Source: Rhodanobacteraceae bacterium
Lineage (GTDB): Bacteria > Pseudomonadota > Gammaproteobacteria > Xanthomonadales > Rhodanobacteraceae
Assembly: GCA_004299555.1 (NCBI GenBank)
Contig: SCQU01000029.1
Coordinates: 62,001-126,000 of the forward strand
Direction: 5' to 3'
DNA length: 64,000 bases
The position numbers and the translations under genes are program-made. Numbering within the stretch: the first letter of the stretch is position 1; each line of letters starts with the position of its first letter. Shown here in pieces: positions 9,140-18,005 of the stretch. Under the pieces are notes generated by a model, which was not told the origin of the DNA, did not search any database, and worked only from the letters and a program-made list of their open reading frames with translations.

Positions 9140-9304
9140 ATGCACAACATGATGATGGGTCCGCTGTGGGGCATCATCGCGATCGCGACGTTCACCGGCG
9201 TGATCACGCTGGGTTGTTTCATCGCGATGTTCAAATTCCTGATCCAGCCGGGCGAAAAAGATCCGCATCACCCGAAGTACGATATTTTGCGCCCGGATCG
9301 CTGA
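9140..9304 (+). CDS. 54-residue single-helix membrane peptide, CcoQ-like position
   Basis: Short gene with a clear GGAGG ribosome site just upstream of the ATG, 15 bp after the cco fusion gene and 13 bp before the next gene. The product has a Met/His-rich N-terminus (MHNMMMGPLW), one membrane helix (IIAIATFTGVITLGCFIAMF) and a polar C-terminus with DPHHPKYD. By length, topology and place it matches the small CcoQ-type subunit or assembly factor, but I see no sequence match good enough to name it. Met and His residues at the N-terminus could bind copper, which is speculation. Confidence 0.7.
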   Translation: MHNMMMGPLWGIIAIATFTGVITLGCFIAMFKFLIQPGEKDPHHPKYDILRPDR

Positions 9305-9317
9305 GAGGAACTTCCAC

Positions 9318-9794
9318 ATGTCCAAGCCGCACGTACGCGTCTACCTCGACAACGACTCGACGCCGGTCATTGACCATGAGCTGCCCACCCAGCTGAGCGT
9401 GGATACCCGCAAGCTGGCCGACGGGCCGCACCGCCTGATCATCCGCGCGGAAGACCAGAGCGGCACCGAGGGCGTCGAGGAGATTCCGTTCCACGTCCAG
9501 AATGGCCCCGGCATCATGGTCGGCGGGTTGCACCCGGGTTCGACCAAGCGTGGCGTGATGCACCTGACGGTCGATGCCTTCAGCGCCGACGACCCGTTTG
9601 ACCCGCGGCGCGCCGAGGCGCGCCGCGAAATTCCGACCTGGGTATGGGTGCTGTTCCTGGCGGTCATCGCGTGGATCATCTACTACGCGGCGACGATGTA
9701 TGTCATTCCGCCGCAGTATCGCAATACGCCGACGTTCGGCCCGCCCCCTGCGGTATCGGCGCCCGCGGCTTCGGCGGCGCCGGCCACGCCGTAG
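9318..9794 (+). CDS. Ig-like domain protein with C-terminal membrane anchor, oxidase-associated
   Basis: A 158-residue protein that I cannot assign to a named family. Residues 1-95 form a beta-rich, Ig-like module (VRVYLDND, LADGPHRLIIRAEDQSG, IPFHVQNGPGIMVGG). A single membrane helix follows (WVWVLFLAVIAWIIYYAATM, about 107-127), then a Pro/Ala-rich tail of some 30 residues. There is no signal peptide, so the Ig-like part is probably cytoplasmic and the tail periplasmic. AGAGGA precedes the ATG and the spacing to the 54-residue gene is 13 bp, so it is the last gene of the cco operon and is probably a subunit or assembly factor of this oxidase. It converges on the next gene with 21 bp between. 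Confidence 0.75.
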   Translation: MSKPHVRVYLDNDSTPVIDHELPTQLSVDTRKLADGPHRLIIRAEDQSGTEGVEEIPFHVQNGPGIMVGGLHPGSTKRGVMHLTVDAFSADDPFDPRRAEARREIPTWVWVLFLAVIAWIIYYAATMYVIPPQYRNTPTFGPPPAVSAPAASAAPATP

Positions 9795-9815
9795 CCGGCT
9801 GCGCGTGCCGCCGGG

Positions 9816-10952
9816 TCAGCCGTGCCGCAGGTGTTGCTGCGGCAGGCTTGGCGCGGCGTCAAGTCGATCCATCCGTGCCAGCCGGTCGAAGCGCGCGAAC
9901 ACCCCGTCGACAAACGGGTTGCGATGGCGATACCACAGGTTGTTGGCGTGCAGCGTGCTGCCGAGGCGCACCTTTTCGTGCTGCAGGCCCTGGCCGCTGG
10001 CGTACACGCCGATGCCGTGCTCGATGCAGTAGCGGACGTTTTCCAGCCAGCTCACGTGGTAGAAGTGGTAGCGGTCCATGGCGGTGTAATCCATGCCCAG
10101 GAACTTGTCGAGCAGGCGGTTCTGGCCGCGCAGCAGCAGGTTGAACGCGAGCAGTTGGCCGCCTTCGGTGTAGGTGACGCAATACGCGCGACCCGGCATC
10201 GCCGCGAGCACGTTGCCAAAATACGCGGGCGTCAGTTCCTCGAATGAAAACTGGGCATGGGCCAGCGTCTGGCGGTACAGCCGCTGCACGTCTTCGGTGA
10301 TGCCGGCAAGGTCGCGGCGCCACTCGATGTGCAGCTTCGCGCCGGCACGCCGCTTGCGGCGCAGGTCCTTGCGGGTGGCGGCGCCCAGGGTGGCCAGGTA
10401 GCCATCGACGTCGCGCCAGGGGATGTCGAGGGTGGCGCCGGGCAGTCCGGGCAGGGCGCGCAGGCCGTGGTTCGGGCAGACGGTACGCCATGCCGGTTCA
10501 TCGGCTGCGGCGTCCTTGACGGCCACCATGCCGAGCTGCTCGGCGGCGGCGACGGTTTCCATCCGCCCGAGGATCGCGTCGAGCGCGGTGATGCGTTCCG
10601 CAGCGGTCGCGTCCGGCGCAAATCCCGGCTGGCAGCGCTCGGTCACCGGCGAACCCAGGGCCAGCATCGGGATCCGCAGCCAGCGTGGAAACACGCGCGC
10701 CAGCGCTGCCGCTACCCGCCGCAAGCCGCCGTCCATGGTGGTGTCGAGGCGGTAATCGGTCACGAACGCAGGTGCCGCGGCCAGCAGTCGGCCGCCGTCG
10801 TGGACCGCGAAATAAAGATAGCGGAAGCCCGCCAGGCCCGCGTGCTCGATCGCGCGCAGGTAGGCGTGGTCTTCGAGCTCGCGCGGGAACAACCGGTTCC
10901 AATCGGCCGCGGTAAACGCGTCAATCGAAGGGTGCGTGGTGGTGATGATCAT
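9816..10952 (-). CDS. FemAB/GNAT-like acyltransferase, peptidogalycan biosynthesis family
   Basis: A 378-residue soluble protein of the GNAT-fold family annotated as peptidogalycan biosynthesis/recognition (PF04339-like). Recognised stretches are GAATRKDLRRKRRAGAK, DVQRLYRQTLAHAQFSFEELTP, the acyltransferase-like strand LLAFNLLLRGQNRLLDKFLGMDY and GQGLQHEKVRLGS. The natural substrate of this family is not established. The start overlaps the stop of the upstream arginase-family gene (ATGA), so the two proteins are made together and may act in one pathway. The assignment to the family is good; the function is inferred only at the level of an amino-acyl or acyl transfer. Confidence 0.75.
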   Translation of the reverse strand: MIITTTHPSIDAFTAADWNRLFPRELEDHAYLRAIEHAGLAGFRYLYFAVHDGGRLLAAAPAFVTDYRLDTTMDGGLRRVAAALARVFPRWLRIPMLALGSPVTERCQPGFAPDATAAERITALDAILGRMETVAAAEQLGMVAVKDAAADEPAWRTVCPNHGLRALPGLPGATLDIPWRDVDGYLATLGAATRKDLRRKRRAGAKLHIEWRRDLAGITEDVQRLYRQTLAHAQFSFEELTPAYFGNVLAAMPGRAYCVTYTEGGQLLAFNLLLRGQNRLLDKFLGMDYTAMDRYHFYHVSWLENVRYCIEHGIGVYASGQGLQHEKVRLGSTLHANNLWYRHRNPFVDGVFARFDRLARMDRLDAAPSLPQQHLRHG

Positions 10953-11920
10953 GCCGCGTTCGCGGCTGCGGGCGCGTGCGGGGCGGGCGCCGCCGCCGAC
11001 CTTGCGCAGGCGGCAAACAAGGCCCGGGCAAGCGTGCAGTCGGTTTGGGTGTTGGCGTCGATGCGGCGCTGATCGCCCGCGTTGCGGGTGGGCTGGTCCA
11101 TCCGCGCTTCGATGCGCTTGAACCAGTTGGCGTGGTGCGGCGGCGAGTACTCGCCGCAGACGTCTGCACCCAGTACGCGCTTGCGTTGGCCCACCGCGTA
11201 CAGCGTGGCGACCAGTGCGGCCAGTGGCATGTCGCCCTGATCCCAGTTCGTCAGTGCCTCGTGCTCGGGCAGCACGTCCTTGTCGATGGTGATCCAGACC
11301 GCATCCGTGGGGATCGCGTCCAGCACCATCGCGACCGCTTCGCCCTGTGGCATTTCAGCCAGATTGCGCCAGTGGATGAACCCGTCCTGCCAGCTGTGCC
11401 CGGGGCCGTCATGGACACGCCGGCGTACCCGTGAAGGCTCGTGCTGCCAGGGCAGCAGCGCGAGCCGGCCTGCGTCCAGCGCCGCCAGGTTGCCGCCCTT
11501 GCGCGCGGGGTTCACCAGGTCATCGCTGCACACTCCGGCGGTCACCACGCGCCTGACGTTTGGCAGCGCCAGCACGCGGTTCACCCACGAGCCGCAGTGC
11601 CAGCGCGGCGCCAGGCGCACCCAGTCCGGGTGATTGTCAAAGTGCAGCAGCGTAAAAGGCTCGGCTATGCGTTCGGCCAGCAGCGCCGCGAGGTGGTGAA
11701 AGTCGCCCGAGCCCATGAACGTGATCGACGGGCGCGGGTCGGGCGCCGCCGCGATGCGGCCGCGCGCGGCGTTGACGGTTTTCCGGCGGCTCCACAGGCG
11801 CAGCGCCGGGCCGAGGTCGCGCAGGTCCACCTGCGTGCTCGAATCCCACGCCGCGGCTTTGCCAAGTGCGGCGCCGTCGACGCTGCCGTCGGTGTCGAGA
11901 AGTCGAAGATGAACTGGCAT
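10949..11920 (-). CDS. Arginase/agmatinase/deacetylase-fold metallohydrolase
   Basis: Predicted binuclear manganese hydrolase of the ureohydrolase superfamily, 323 residues. The metal-binding motifs are recognisable: GSGDFHHL for the GGDHS motif, HFDNHPDW for DxHxD, and TIDKDVLPEHE for SxDxDxxDP. These keep the His and Asp ligands although the surrounding residues differ from true arginases, so the substrate (arginine, agmatine, formiminoglutamate or another C-N bond) cannot be read. A basic stretch (PSRVRRRVHDG) and an Ala-rich C-terminus are unusual. It is the first gene of a coupled pair with the FemAB-like acyltransferase and is divergent from the desaturase gene. Confidence 0.75.
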   Translation of the reverse strand: MPVHLRLLDTDGSVDGAALGKAAAWDSSTQVDLRDLGPALRLWSRRKTVNAARGRIAAAPDPRPSITFMGSGDFHHLAALLAERIAEPFTLLHFDNHPDWVRLAPRWHCGSWVNRVLALPNVRRVVTAGVCSDDLVNPARKGGNLAALDAGRLALLPWQHEPSRVRRRVHDGPGHSWQDGFIHWRNLAEMPQGEAVAMVLDAIPTDAVWITIDKDVLPEHEALTNWDQGDMPLAALVATLYAVGQRKRVLGADVCGEYSPPHHANWFKRIEARMDQPTRNAGDQRRIDANTQTDCTLARALFAACARSAAAPAPHAPAAANAA

Positions 11921-12097
11921 GGCTTACTACCCGTACGTGTGTCTGGCGTTCGTGGGGCAAGCCTGAACGCGACCTGCGTCCATACTAACGATGAACACCT
12001 TTCGGCAACCTTTACGCGGTGCCGCGCGCGCGGTCGTAAAATGGCCGCTGGTGGCGGCTGCACGGTGCGGCCGTCGCGCATTGTCCAGCGTGCCATC

Positions 12098-13015
12098 ATG
12101 AATGCAACTACCGCTACCGCCAAACCGCGCCATGTTCTATTCGCCTACACCGTGTGGGATGCCATTCCCGCGCTGCTGGTGCTGGGTCACGCCGTCTTCC
12201 TCGGGTGGCTGTTCTTCGGCTTTCACCAGACGCCGTGGTGGTTGTGGGTTCCGTGCGCGTTCCTGTATTCGATCAGCATTTCGTGGTCGATCAATTCGAC
12301 CAGCCACAGTTTCATCCACAACCCGTTCTTCAAATGGGCCTGGTTGAACCGCGCCTACAGTTTCCTGTTCTGCCTGACCGATGGCTTCAGCCAGGAGTGG
12401 TACCGCAGCGTGCATCTGCGCCACCACGTCGGCAACATGGATCGCATCGGCAAGAACGGAACCACCATCGACCCGATTTCCATCTATCGGCACGGCAAGG
12501 ATGGCCAGCCCGAGAACGTCTGGAGCTATACCTTCCTGTCATTTTTCCGCGACGACATCGGCGAGTGCTACACCCGCCTGAAAAAGAAGCACCCCGAGCG
12601 CGCGCGCTGGGTGCGGATCGAGATGTGGACGTTTCTGCTTGCCTACCTCGCGTGCCTGGTCTACGACTGGCGCGCGTTCCTGTGCCTGGTGCCGCTTTAT
12701 TACCTTGGCCAGTCGCTGTCCTCGTTGAATGGCTACTACGAGCACCTGAAGGGCAACCCGGACGAACCGATCGCGTGGGGCGTGTCGACCTACAACAAGC
12801 TCTACAACTGGATCTGGCTCTACAACGGCTACCACGCCGAACACCATTACCGGCCGGCCCTGCACTGGACCAAGCTGGTCGCGTTCCATCGGTCGATCGC
12901 CGATGAACAGCGCGCCAAGGGCGTGCATGTCATGCACTGGTGCCACGCGCTCGGCTTCATGGACCGGCAGCCGCCCGCGCACACGCAGGTCAGGCCGGCC
13001 AACGCCACCCGCTGA
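12098..13015 (+). CDS. Membrane fatty acid desaturase
   Basis: Di-iron, membrane-embedded desaturase of the FA_desaturase family, 305 residues. The three His boxes are intact: HSFIH, HLRHH and HAEHH. Hydrophobic pairs flank the boxes (LLVLGHAVFLGWLFF, WVPCAFLYSISISW, LLAYLACLVYDW, LVPLYYLG), as expected for an enzyme that introduces double bonds into phospholipid acyl chains or a related lipid. The ATG at 12098 gives a short basic start before the first helix; an upstream open extension does not look like protein. A TAAAAT -10-like hexamer at 12037-12042 lies in the 177-bp divergent region shared with the arginase-family gene. The precise lipid substrate is unknown. Confidence 0.85.
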   Translation: MNATTATAKPRHVLFAYTVWDAIPALLVLGHAVFLGWLFFGFHQTPWWLWVPCAFLYSISISWSINSTSHSFIHNPFFKWAWLNRAYSFLFCLTDGFSQEWYRSVHLRHHVGNMDRIGKNGTTIDPISIYRHGKDGQPENVWSYTFLSFFRDDIGECYTRLKKKHPERARWVRIEMWTFLLAYLACLVYDWRAFLCLVPLYYLGQSLSSLNGYYEHLKGNPDEPIAWGVSTYNKLYNWIWLYNGYHAEHHYRPALHWTKLVAFHRSIADEQRAKGVHVMHWCHALGFMDRQPPAHTQVRPANATR

Positions 13016-13033
13016 CGCACCGGCCCGCCGCGC

Positions 13034-13429
13034 TCAAAGATAGGTGAACGCGCCCAGCGGATTTTGCGTGTAGGCAACGCTGATGATGAAAAGGTATACG
13101 GCGAGCGCCGCCGCGAAGCTGCCGCCGCGGACGGCGCGCGTTCGCCCGCGCTTCAGGGCGAATGTCCCGAGCACGATGTAGACCACCAGCAGGATGACCT
13201 TGACCGTCAGCCATGCCTGCACGAACGGGTACTGGTGGATGATCATGGTCAGCGCCACCGCGGCGGCCAGCAGCGTCATGTCGATGACGACCGACACGCT
13301 TCGCAACAGTACGTGGTTGGCGCCGCGTACGCCCGCCAGCAACATGCAGCCGCGGATGAAGAACAGGCTGCCGGAGGCGATCACGCAGCCGATGTGCAGC
13401 CACAAAATTTGCAGGAACCATGCGGCCAT
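13034..13429 (-). CDS. SirB2 family inner membrane protein
   Basis: A 131-residue protein with four membrane helices and the SirB2 pattern LHIGCVIASGSLFFIRGCMLLAG followed by SVVIDMTLLAAAVALTMI and VKVILLVVYIVLGTFALKRG. The family is widespread in proteobacteria but has no settled biochemical role. It lies 86 bp downstream of fnr on the same strand, so it may belong to the same transcript. A 16-bp inverted repeat (GCTGAC-ACCG-GTCAGC, 13491-13506) sits in the gap and could weaken read-through. Confidence 0.82.
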   Translation of the reverse strand: MAAWFLQILWLHIGCVIASGSLFFIRGCMLLAGVRGANHVLLRSVSVVIDMTLLAAAVALTMIIHQYPFVQAWLTVKVILLVVYIVLGTFALKRGRTRAVRGGSFAAALAVYLFIISVAYTQNPLGAFTYL

Positions 13430-13515
13430 GTCGGGTCGGGTCTTCGGGGACGGGAATGCTGGATGGTCGCAGCGGCGGCGGTGCCGCGCGCTGACACCGG
13501 TCAGCCCGGCGGGTT

Positions 13516-14289
13516 TCAGGCGTTGAGGACGCAGCGGGCGAGCTCACGCAGGCGCGGCAGGTCCATGAGCGCAACCTTGCGGCCATCGATGGTGATGAGC
13601 TTTTGGGTGCGGAAACGCCCGAGCACGCGGCTTACCGTTTCCGCCGCGAGGCGCAGGTAGTTGGCGATGTCCGCCCGCGCCATGCTGAGCCGGAACTCGG
13701 TACCCGACAGCCCGCGTGCCGCGTAGCGGTCACCCAGGTCGACCAGGAAGGCGGCCATGCGCTCGTCGGCGGAATGGTCGCCGGCGAGGAGGCTCGCCGA
13801 GCCCAACTCCTTGCTCAGCAGGCGAAACAGGTGTTGTTGCACCTTGGGCTGGCGTGCGGCCAGCGCACTCATGGCCGGGAACGAGAACCGGCAGCACTCG
13901 GTGGGCTCCAGCGCGACCGCGTCGCACGGGTAGTGTTCGGGATAGATCGCGGCCAGCCCAACCAGTTCGCCGGGCAGGTAAAAGCCCAGTACCTGTTCGC
14001 GCCCCTCGGCGTCGACCATGGTGGTCTTGATCATGCCAAAGCGCACCGCAAACAACGCGCGGAACGGATCTCCCGCGCGGAATACCCGCTGGCCGGGTTC
14101 GAAGGGACCCACGTGTTCGACCAGCATGTGCAGGTCGTTCAGCTCGCCGCGGCCGTAGCCCGCGGTCGCGCAGGCCTCGGCAAATGCGCAGCTGGTGCAG
14201 AAGTGTTCGGCGTCGCCGTCGTTGGTCGGGACGCCGGTGCGCCGTGCGGGTGTTGCATAGCCGCATGCTTGTGACGTGTGCGATTCCAT
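13516..14289 (-). CDS. fnr: FNR-type oxygen-responsive transcription regulator
   Basis: Crp/Fnr family regulator, 257 residues. The N-terminal cluster motif HFCTSCAFAEAC has the exact CxxC-x5-C spacing of E. coli FNR, and the fourth cysteine is present at the position of Cys122 (ALEPTECCRFSF). It should therefore carry an oxygen-labile [4Fe-4S] cluster and dimerise when anaerobic. The recognition helix reads AETVSRVLGRF, with the E-xx-SR residues that read TTGAT half-sites. I placed the start at 14289 (MESHTSQACG); an upstream open extension of 78 codons has low-complexity, non-protein character. The likely target, an FNR-type palindrome at 6036, lies in the oxidase region of the same window. 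Confidence 0.92.
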   Translation of the reverse strand: MESHTSQACGYATPARRTGVPTNDGDAEHFCTSCAFAEACATAGYGRGELNDLHMLVEHVGPFEPGQRVFRAGDPFRALFAVRFGMIKTTMVDAEGREQVLGFYLPGELVGLAAIYPEHYPCDAVALEPTECCRFSFPAMSALAARQPKVQQHLFRLLSKELGSASLLAGDHSADERMAAFLVDLGDRYAARGLSGTEFRLSMARADIANYLRLAAETVSRVLGRFRTQKLITIDGRKVALMDLPRLRELARCVLNA

Positions 14290-14316
14290 GCTGGTACCTG
14301 GTCGCTCTAGGGTCGC

Positions 14317-14328
14317 GTCATCGATGAC
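14317..14328. promoter_or_regulatory. 12-bp perfect palindrome upstream of fnr
   Basis: GTCATCGATGAC is a perfect 12-bp palindrome 28 bp upstream of the fnr start codon. Its place in the leader or core promoter makes it a candidate operator. It does not match the FNR consensus, and no binding protein is suggested by the sequence. Confidence 0.3.
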
Positions 14329-14461
14329 AACGACAAGTTTACTGCAGCCGCCGGCGTTTCTCGCGCCCGTTGCTGCGGCCGGCCGGTCAGCGCGGGCCCG
14401 CGATGGTGCTGCGCAAACGGCGGTCGGCGCCTCGCCACCGGCGGCTGGCGCCGCGTGGCGG

Positions 14462-15463
14462 TCAGGGCTGCGCGGCGTAGGGCTCGATGGTTTGCTCGAT
14501 CGCGCCAAAAATCGAATGGCCATCGACGTCGTGCATGTCGATCTTCAGCTTGTCGCCGTATTTCAGGAACGGTGTCCTGGCCTCACCGTCGCGGAGTTTC
14601 TCCACCGTACGCTGCTCGGCCAGGCACGACGCGCCGCGGGACGTGTCCTGGTTGGCGATGGTGCCCGAGCCGATAATGGTGCCCGCCGTGAGCGGCCGGG
14701 TCTTGGCCGCGTGGGCGACCAGCTGCGCAAAACTGAACTGCATGTCTTCGCCGGCTTCGGCCTCGCCAAACCACTGGCCGTTGATCCAGGTGCGCATCGG
14801 CAGGTGGACCTTGGTGTCGGTCCAGGTATCGCGCAATTCGTCGGGGGTCGCGAACACCGGCGAGAGCGCCGACCGCGGCTTGGATTGCAAAAAACCAAAC
14901 CCCTTCGCGAGCTCGCCGGGAATGAGGTTGCGCAACGACACATCGTTGACCAGTCCGATCAGCTGGATGTGCTGGGCCGCGCGTTCTGGGGGCACCGCCA
15001 TCGGGACATCATCGGTGACGACGACGACTTCCGCTTCGAGGTCGATGCCGTAGTCCTCGCTCGGTATCCGCACCGCATCGCGCGGACCCAAAAAGCCGGC
15101 GCTGGTGGCCTGGTACATCAAGGGATCGGTGTAGAACGATTCCGGCACCGTGGCGCCGCGGGCCTTGCGCACCCGCTCCACGTGCGGCAGGTAGGCGCTG
15201 CCATCGACAAATTCGTAGGCACGCGGCAGCGGCGCGGCCAGCGTGTGGAAATCCAGTGCAAACGCGTTGGCCACGGCCTTGTGCCGGTGCATGCACAGGG
15301 CGTCGTAGAGCGCACGCAGGCGTGGTGCCGTGCGCTGCCAGTCGTCGAGCGCGGCCTGCAAGGTCGGCGCGATGCCGGCCGCCGCGGCGCCGTGGCCAAG
15401 ATCCCGGCTGACGACGATGAGGGTGCCGTCGCGGCCCCCTTCCTTCAAGGTTGCGAGCTTCAT
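14462..15463 (-). CDS. Fumarylacetoacetate hydrolase family protein (tyrosine catabolism)
   Basis: Last step of homogentisate breakdown: cleaves fumarylacetoacetate to fumarate and acetoacetate with a divalent metal. The 333-residue protein has the FAH-fold metal site YGIDLEAEVVVVTDDVP, preceded by ESFYTDPLMYQATSAGFLG and followed by GLVNDVSLRNLIPGE, SKPRSAL and the glycine-rich TAGTIIGSGTIANQD. It is the third gene of the hppD-hmgA-fah operon, 15 bp after hmgA. No maleylacetoacetate isomerase gene lies in this operon or elsewhere in the window, so the isomerisation step must be encoded elsewhere or be glutathione-catalysed. Confidence 0.9.
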   Translation of the reverse strand: MKLATLKEGGRDGTLIVVSRDLGHGAAAAGIAPTLQAALDDWQRTAPRLRALYDALCMHRHKAVANAFALDFHTLAAPLPRAYEFVDGSAYLPHVERVRKARGATVPESFYTDPLMYQATSAGFLGPRDAVRIPSEDYGIDLEAEVVVVTDDVPMAVPPERAAQHIQLIGLVNDVSLRNLIPGELAKGFGFLQSKPRSALSPVFATPDELRDTWTDTKVHLPMRTWINGQWFGEAEAGEDMQFSFAQLVAHAAKTRPLTAGTIIGSGTIANQDTSRGASCLAEQRTVEKLRDGEARTPFLKYGDKLKIDMHDVDGHSIFGAIEQTIEPYAAQP

Positions 15464-15478
15464 GCGGAGTCCTTGGTC

Positions 15479-16783
15479 TCAGCGCCGGGACGGGTCGAAG
15501 TGTTTGGCCAGACCGTGCCAGCACTGCTGGTAGTCGCGTTGCCGTTCTGGCGCGTCGAGCGCCTGCCGGGTCGGATGGATCACCAGGCAGGTTTCGAACA
15601 TGAAGGCCATCGTGTCGGCGACGTGCTGCGGTTGCCGGGTGTCGGTCGCCATGGCCTTGGTGTAGCTCGCGGCGTCCGGGCCGTGGCCGCTCATGCAGTT
15701 GTGCAGCGACGCCCCGCCGGGGACGAAGCCGCCCTCTGCACTGGCGTCCTTGGCATCGTACACGCCATGGATCAGGCCCATGAATTCGGAGGCGACGTTG
15801 CGGTGGAACCACGGCGGCCGGAAGGTGTGTTCGCCAACCAGCCAGCGCGGCGGGAAGATTGCAAAGTCCATGTTGGCGGTGCCCGGGATGGCCGAGGGCG
15901 AGGTCAGCACGGTGTAGATGCACGGATCGGGGTGGTCATAACTGACCGTGCCCATGGTGTTGAAGCGGCGCAAGTCGTAGCGGTAGGGCACGTCGTTGCC
16001 GTGCCACGCGACCACGTCCAGCGGCGAGTGGCTGGTAGGCGTCCGCCACAGGTTGCCCTGAAACTTCACCAGCAGCTCGAAGTCGCCCTCGACGTCCTCG
16101 TAGGCCGCCACGGGCGCCTCGAAGTCGCGCGCGTGGGCCAGCGCGTTGGAACCCAGCGGGCCGAGCTCGGGCAGGTGCAGCGGTTCGCCGAAGTTCTCGC
16201 AGACGTAGCCGCGCGCCGCGCCGTCCAGCGGGTCGACCCTGAAGCGTACCCCGCGCGGAATCAGCGCGATCTGCTGCGGCTCGACTTCGAGCAGGCCAAA
16301 CTCGGTCGCGACGCTCAGGCGCCCCTGTTGCGGCACGATGACAAGCTCGCCATCGGCGTCGTAGAAGTAGCGCCCCTGCATCGGCCGGTTGCACGCGAAC
16401 AGGTGGATGCCCACGCCGCTGCGCGCTGCGGCCGAACCGTTGCCCGCCATCGCAAACAACCCGTCCACGAAATCGGTGGCCGTGGCCGGAATGGCAAATG
16501 GGCTCCAGCGCATCCGGTCGGGCGGGGTGGCGGACTCGTCGAAACGATTGTGGAAGCGAGCCTGGCTGTAGGGTTCAAAACCGCCGTGCACGGCGCCGGG
16601 GCGGATCCGGTACAGCCAACTGCGCCGGTTGGCCGCGCGCGGCGTGGTGAAGGCGGTGCCGGACAGCTGCTCGGCGTACAGGCCGTAGGGCACGTGCTGC
16701 GGCGAGTTCTGGCCGGCGGGCAGCGCACCGGCGAGGGCTTCGCTGGCGTGTTCGTTGCCAAAACCCGTGAGGTAGGCGGTCAT
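15479..16783 (-). CDS. hmgA: Homogentisate 1,2-dioxygenase
   Basis: Ring-opening iron dioxygenase of tyrosine and phenylalanine catabolism (homogentisate to maleylacetoacetate). The 434-residue protein begins [20 protein letters not shown], the family signature, and includes PHQ-type [63 protein letters not shown] and the iron region [19 protein letters not shown] moved the start to 16783, since the longer open frame upstream adds unrelated sequence. It starts 10 bp after the hppD stop and clearly belongs to the same operon. Confidence 0.96.
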   Translation of the reverse strand: MTAYLTGFGNEHASEALAGALPAGQNSPQHVPYGLYAEQLSGTAFTTPRAANRRSWLYRIRPGAVHGGFEPYSQARFHNRFDESATPPDRMRWSPFAIPATATDFVDGLFAMAGNGSAAARSGVGIHLFACNRPMQGRYFYDADGELVIVPQQGRLSVATEFGLLEVEPQQIALIPRGVRFRVDPLDGAARGYVCENFGEPLHLPELGPLGSNALAHARDFEAPVAAYEDVEGDFELLVKFQGNLWRTPTSHSPLDVVAWHGNDVPYRYDLRRFNTMGTVSYDHPDPCIYTVLTSPSAIPGTANMDFAIFPPRWLVGEHTFRPPWFHRNVASEFMGLIHGVYDAKDASAEGGFVPGGASLHNCMSGHGPDAASYTKAMATDTRQPQHVADTMAFMFETCLVIHPTRQALDAPERQRDYQQCWHGLAKHFDPSRR

Positions 16784-16793
16784 GACGAAGTCC

Positions 16794-17882
16794 TCAAAGT
16801 ACCCCGCGACGCATCTGGTCGCGTTCGATGGATTCGAACAGGGCCTGGAAGTTGCCTTCACCGAAACCCTCGTTGCCCTTGCGCTGGATGATCTCGAAGA
16901 AGATCGGCCCGATGCAGTTCTGGGTGAAGATCTGCAGCAGCAGCTTCTTGTGGGTTTCCGGGTCGGCGTCGATCAGGATCTTGTTCCTGGCCAGGCGCGG
17001 CACATCCTCGCCATTGCCGGGGATGCGTGCGTCGATGACCTCGAAGTAGGTATCGGGGGTGTCGAGGAACTCCACGTTTGCCGCGCGCATCTTTTCCACG
17101 GTGTCGTAGATGTTGTTGGTGAACAGGGCGATGTGCTGGATGCCTTCGCCCTTGTACTGGTCCAGGTACTCGTTGATCTGCGACTTCGGATCGTTGGACT
17201 CGTTCAGGGGGATGCGCACCATGCCGTCCGGCGCGGTCATGGCTTTTGACACGAGGCCGGTCTTGGCGCCCTTGATGTCGAAGTAGCGGATCTCGCGGAA
17301 GTTGAACAGGCGCTCGTAGTAGTCCGACCACTTGGCCATCTCGCCGAAGTGCAGGTTGTGCGTAAGGTGATCGATGAAGGTCAGGCCAAAGCCCTTGGGG
17401 TGGCGCCGCCCGTCCGGCACCAGCCACTCGTAGTCGTCGAATGCCGAGCCCTTGGCACCGTAGCGGTCGACCAGGTACAACATGCAGCCGCCGATGCCTT
17501 CGATGACCGGCGCGTCGACGGCGCGGTCGCTGGCCTTCAAGGTCATTGCCTTGGCGCCCTTGGCGACCGTCTCCCTGAGGACGTCTGCCGCGGGGCGGGA
17601 AAAGCGGATGGCAAAACCGCAGGCCGAAGGGCCGTGCCTGGCGGCGAAGGCCGCCGCGAAGGAATCGGGCTGTTCGTTGACCAGCAGGTTGCAACCGCCT
17701 TGCCGGTACAGCGTGATGGCCTGCTGCTTGTGCTTGGCGACCGCGGTGAAGCCAAGCTGCTGGAACAGCGCGTGCAGCAGTTTCGGGTCGGGGGCCGCGA
17801 ACTCGACGAACTCGAAACCGTCCACGCCCATCGGGTTGGCGAACGTGGTGGGATGCATGCCGGTATTGAGTTGCGCGTTCAT
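16794..17882 (-). CDS. hppD: 4-hydroxyphenylpyruvate dioxygenase
   Basis: Converts 4-hydroxyphenylpyruvate to homogentisate using Fe(II) and oxygen. The 362-residue protein has two vicinal-oxygen-chelate halves; the iron ligands are in [23 protein letters not shown] and [21 protein letters not shown], and the C-terminus [13 protein letters not shown] is typical of the bacterial enzyme. GGAG lies eight bases before the ATG. It is the promoter-proximal gene of the tyrosine operon and is divergent from a MarR regulator; a palindromic operator sits between its -35 and -10 boxes. Confidence 0.96.
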   Translation of the reverse strand: MNAQLNTGMHPTTFANPMGVDGFEFVEFAAPDPKLLHALFQQLGFTAVAKHKQQAITLYRQGGCNLLVNEQPDSFAAAFAARHGPSACGFAIRFSRPAADVLRETVAKGAKAMTLKASDRAVDAPVIEGIGGCMLYLVDRYGAKGSAFDDYEWLVPDGRRHPKGFGLTFIDHLTHNLHFGEMAKWSDYYERLFNFREIRYFDIKGAKTGLVSKAMTAPDGMVRIPLNESNDPKSQINEYLDQYKGEGIQHIALFTNNIYDTVEKMRAANVEFLDTPDTYFEVIDARIPGNGEDVPRLARNKILIDADPETHKKLLLQIFTQNCIGPIFFEIIQRKGNEGFGEGNFQALFESIERDQMRRGVL

Positions 17883-18005
17883 GGAAGTCTCCAGAAGGAT
17901 GCAGGAGTGAAGGTTGGGCGGGCGCTGGCCGCATCGGTGCCAGGCGCCGCTGGTGGTGCGCCTGTGGCTGGTTGTGTCGGGGTCGCAACCATGCTCGATT
18001 TCATT

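Noticed and set aside
14276-16891. Long plus-strand open frame opposite fah and hmgA
   Set aside because: Antisense shadow; fah and hmgA on the other strand are unmistakable.
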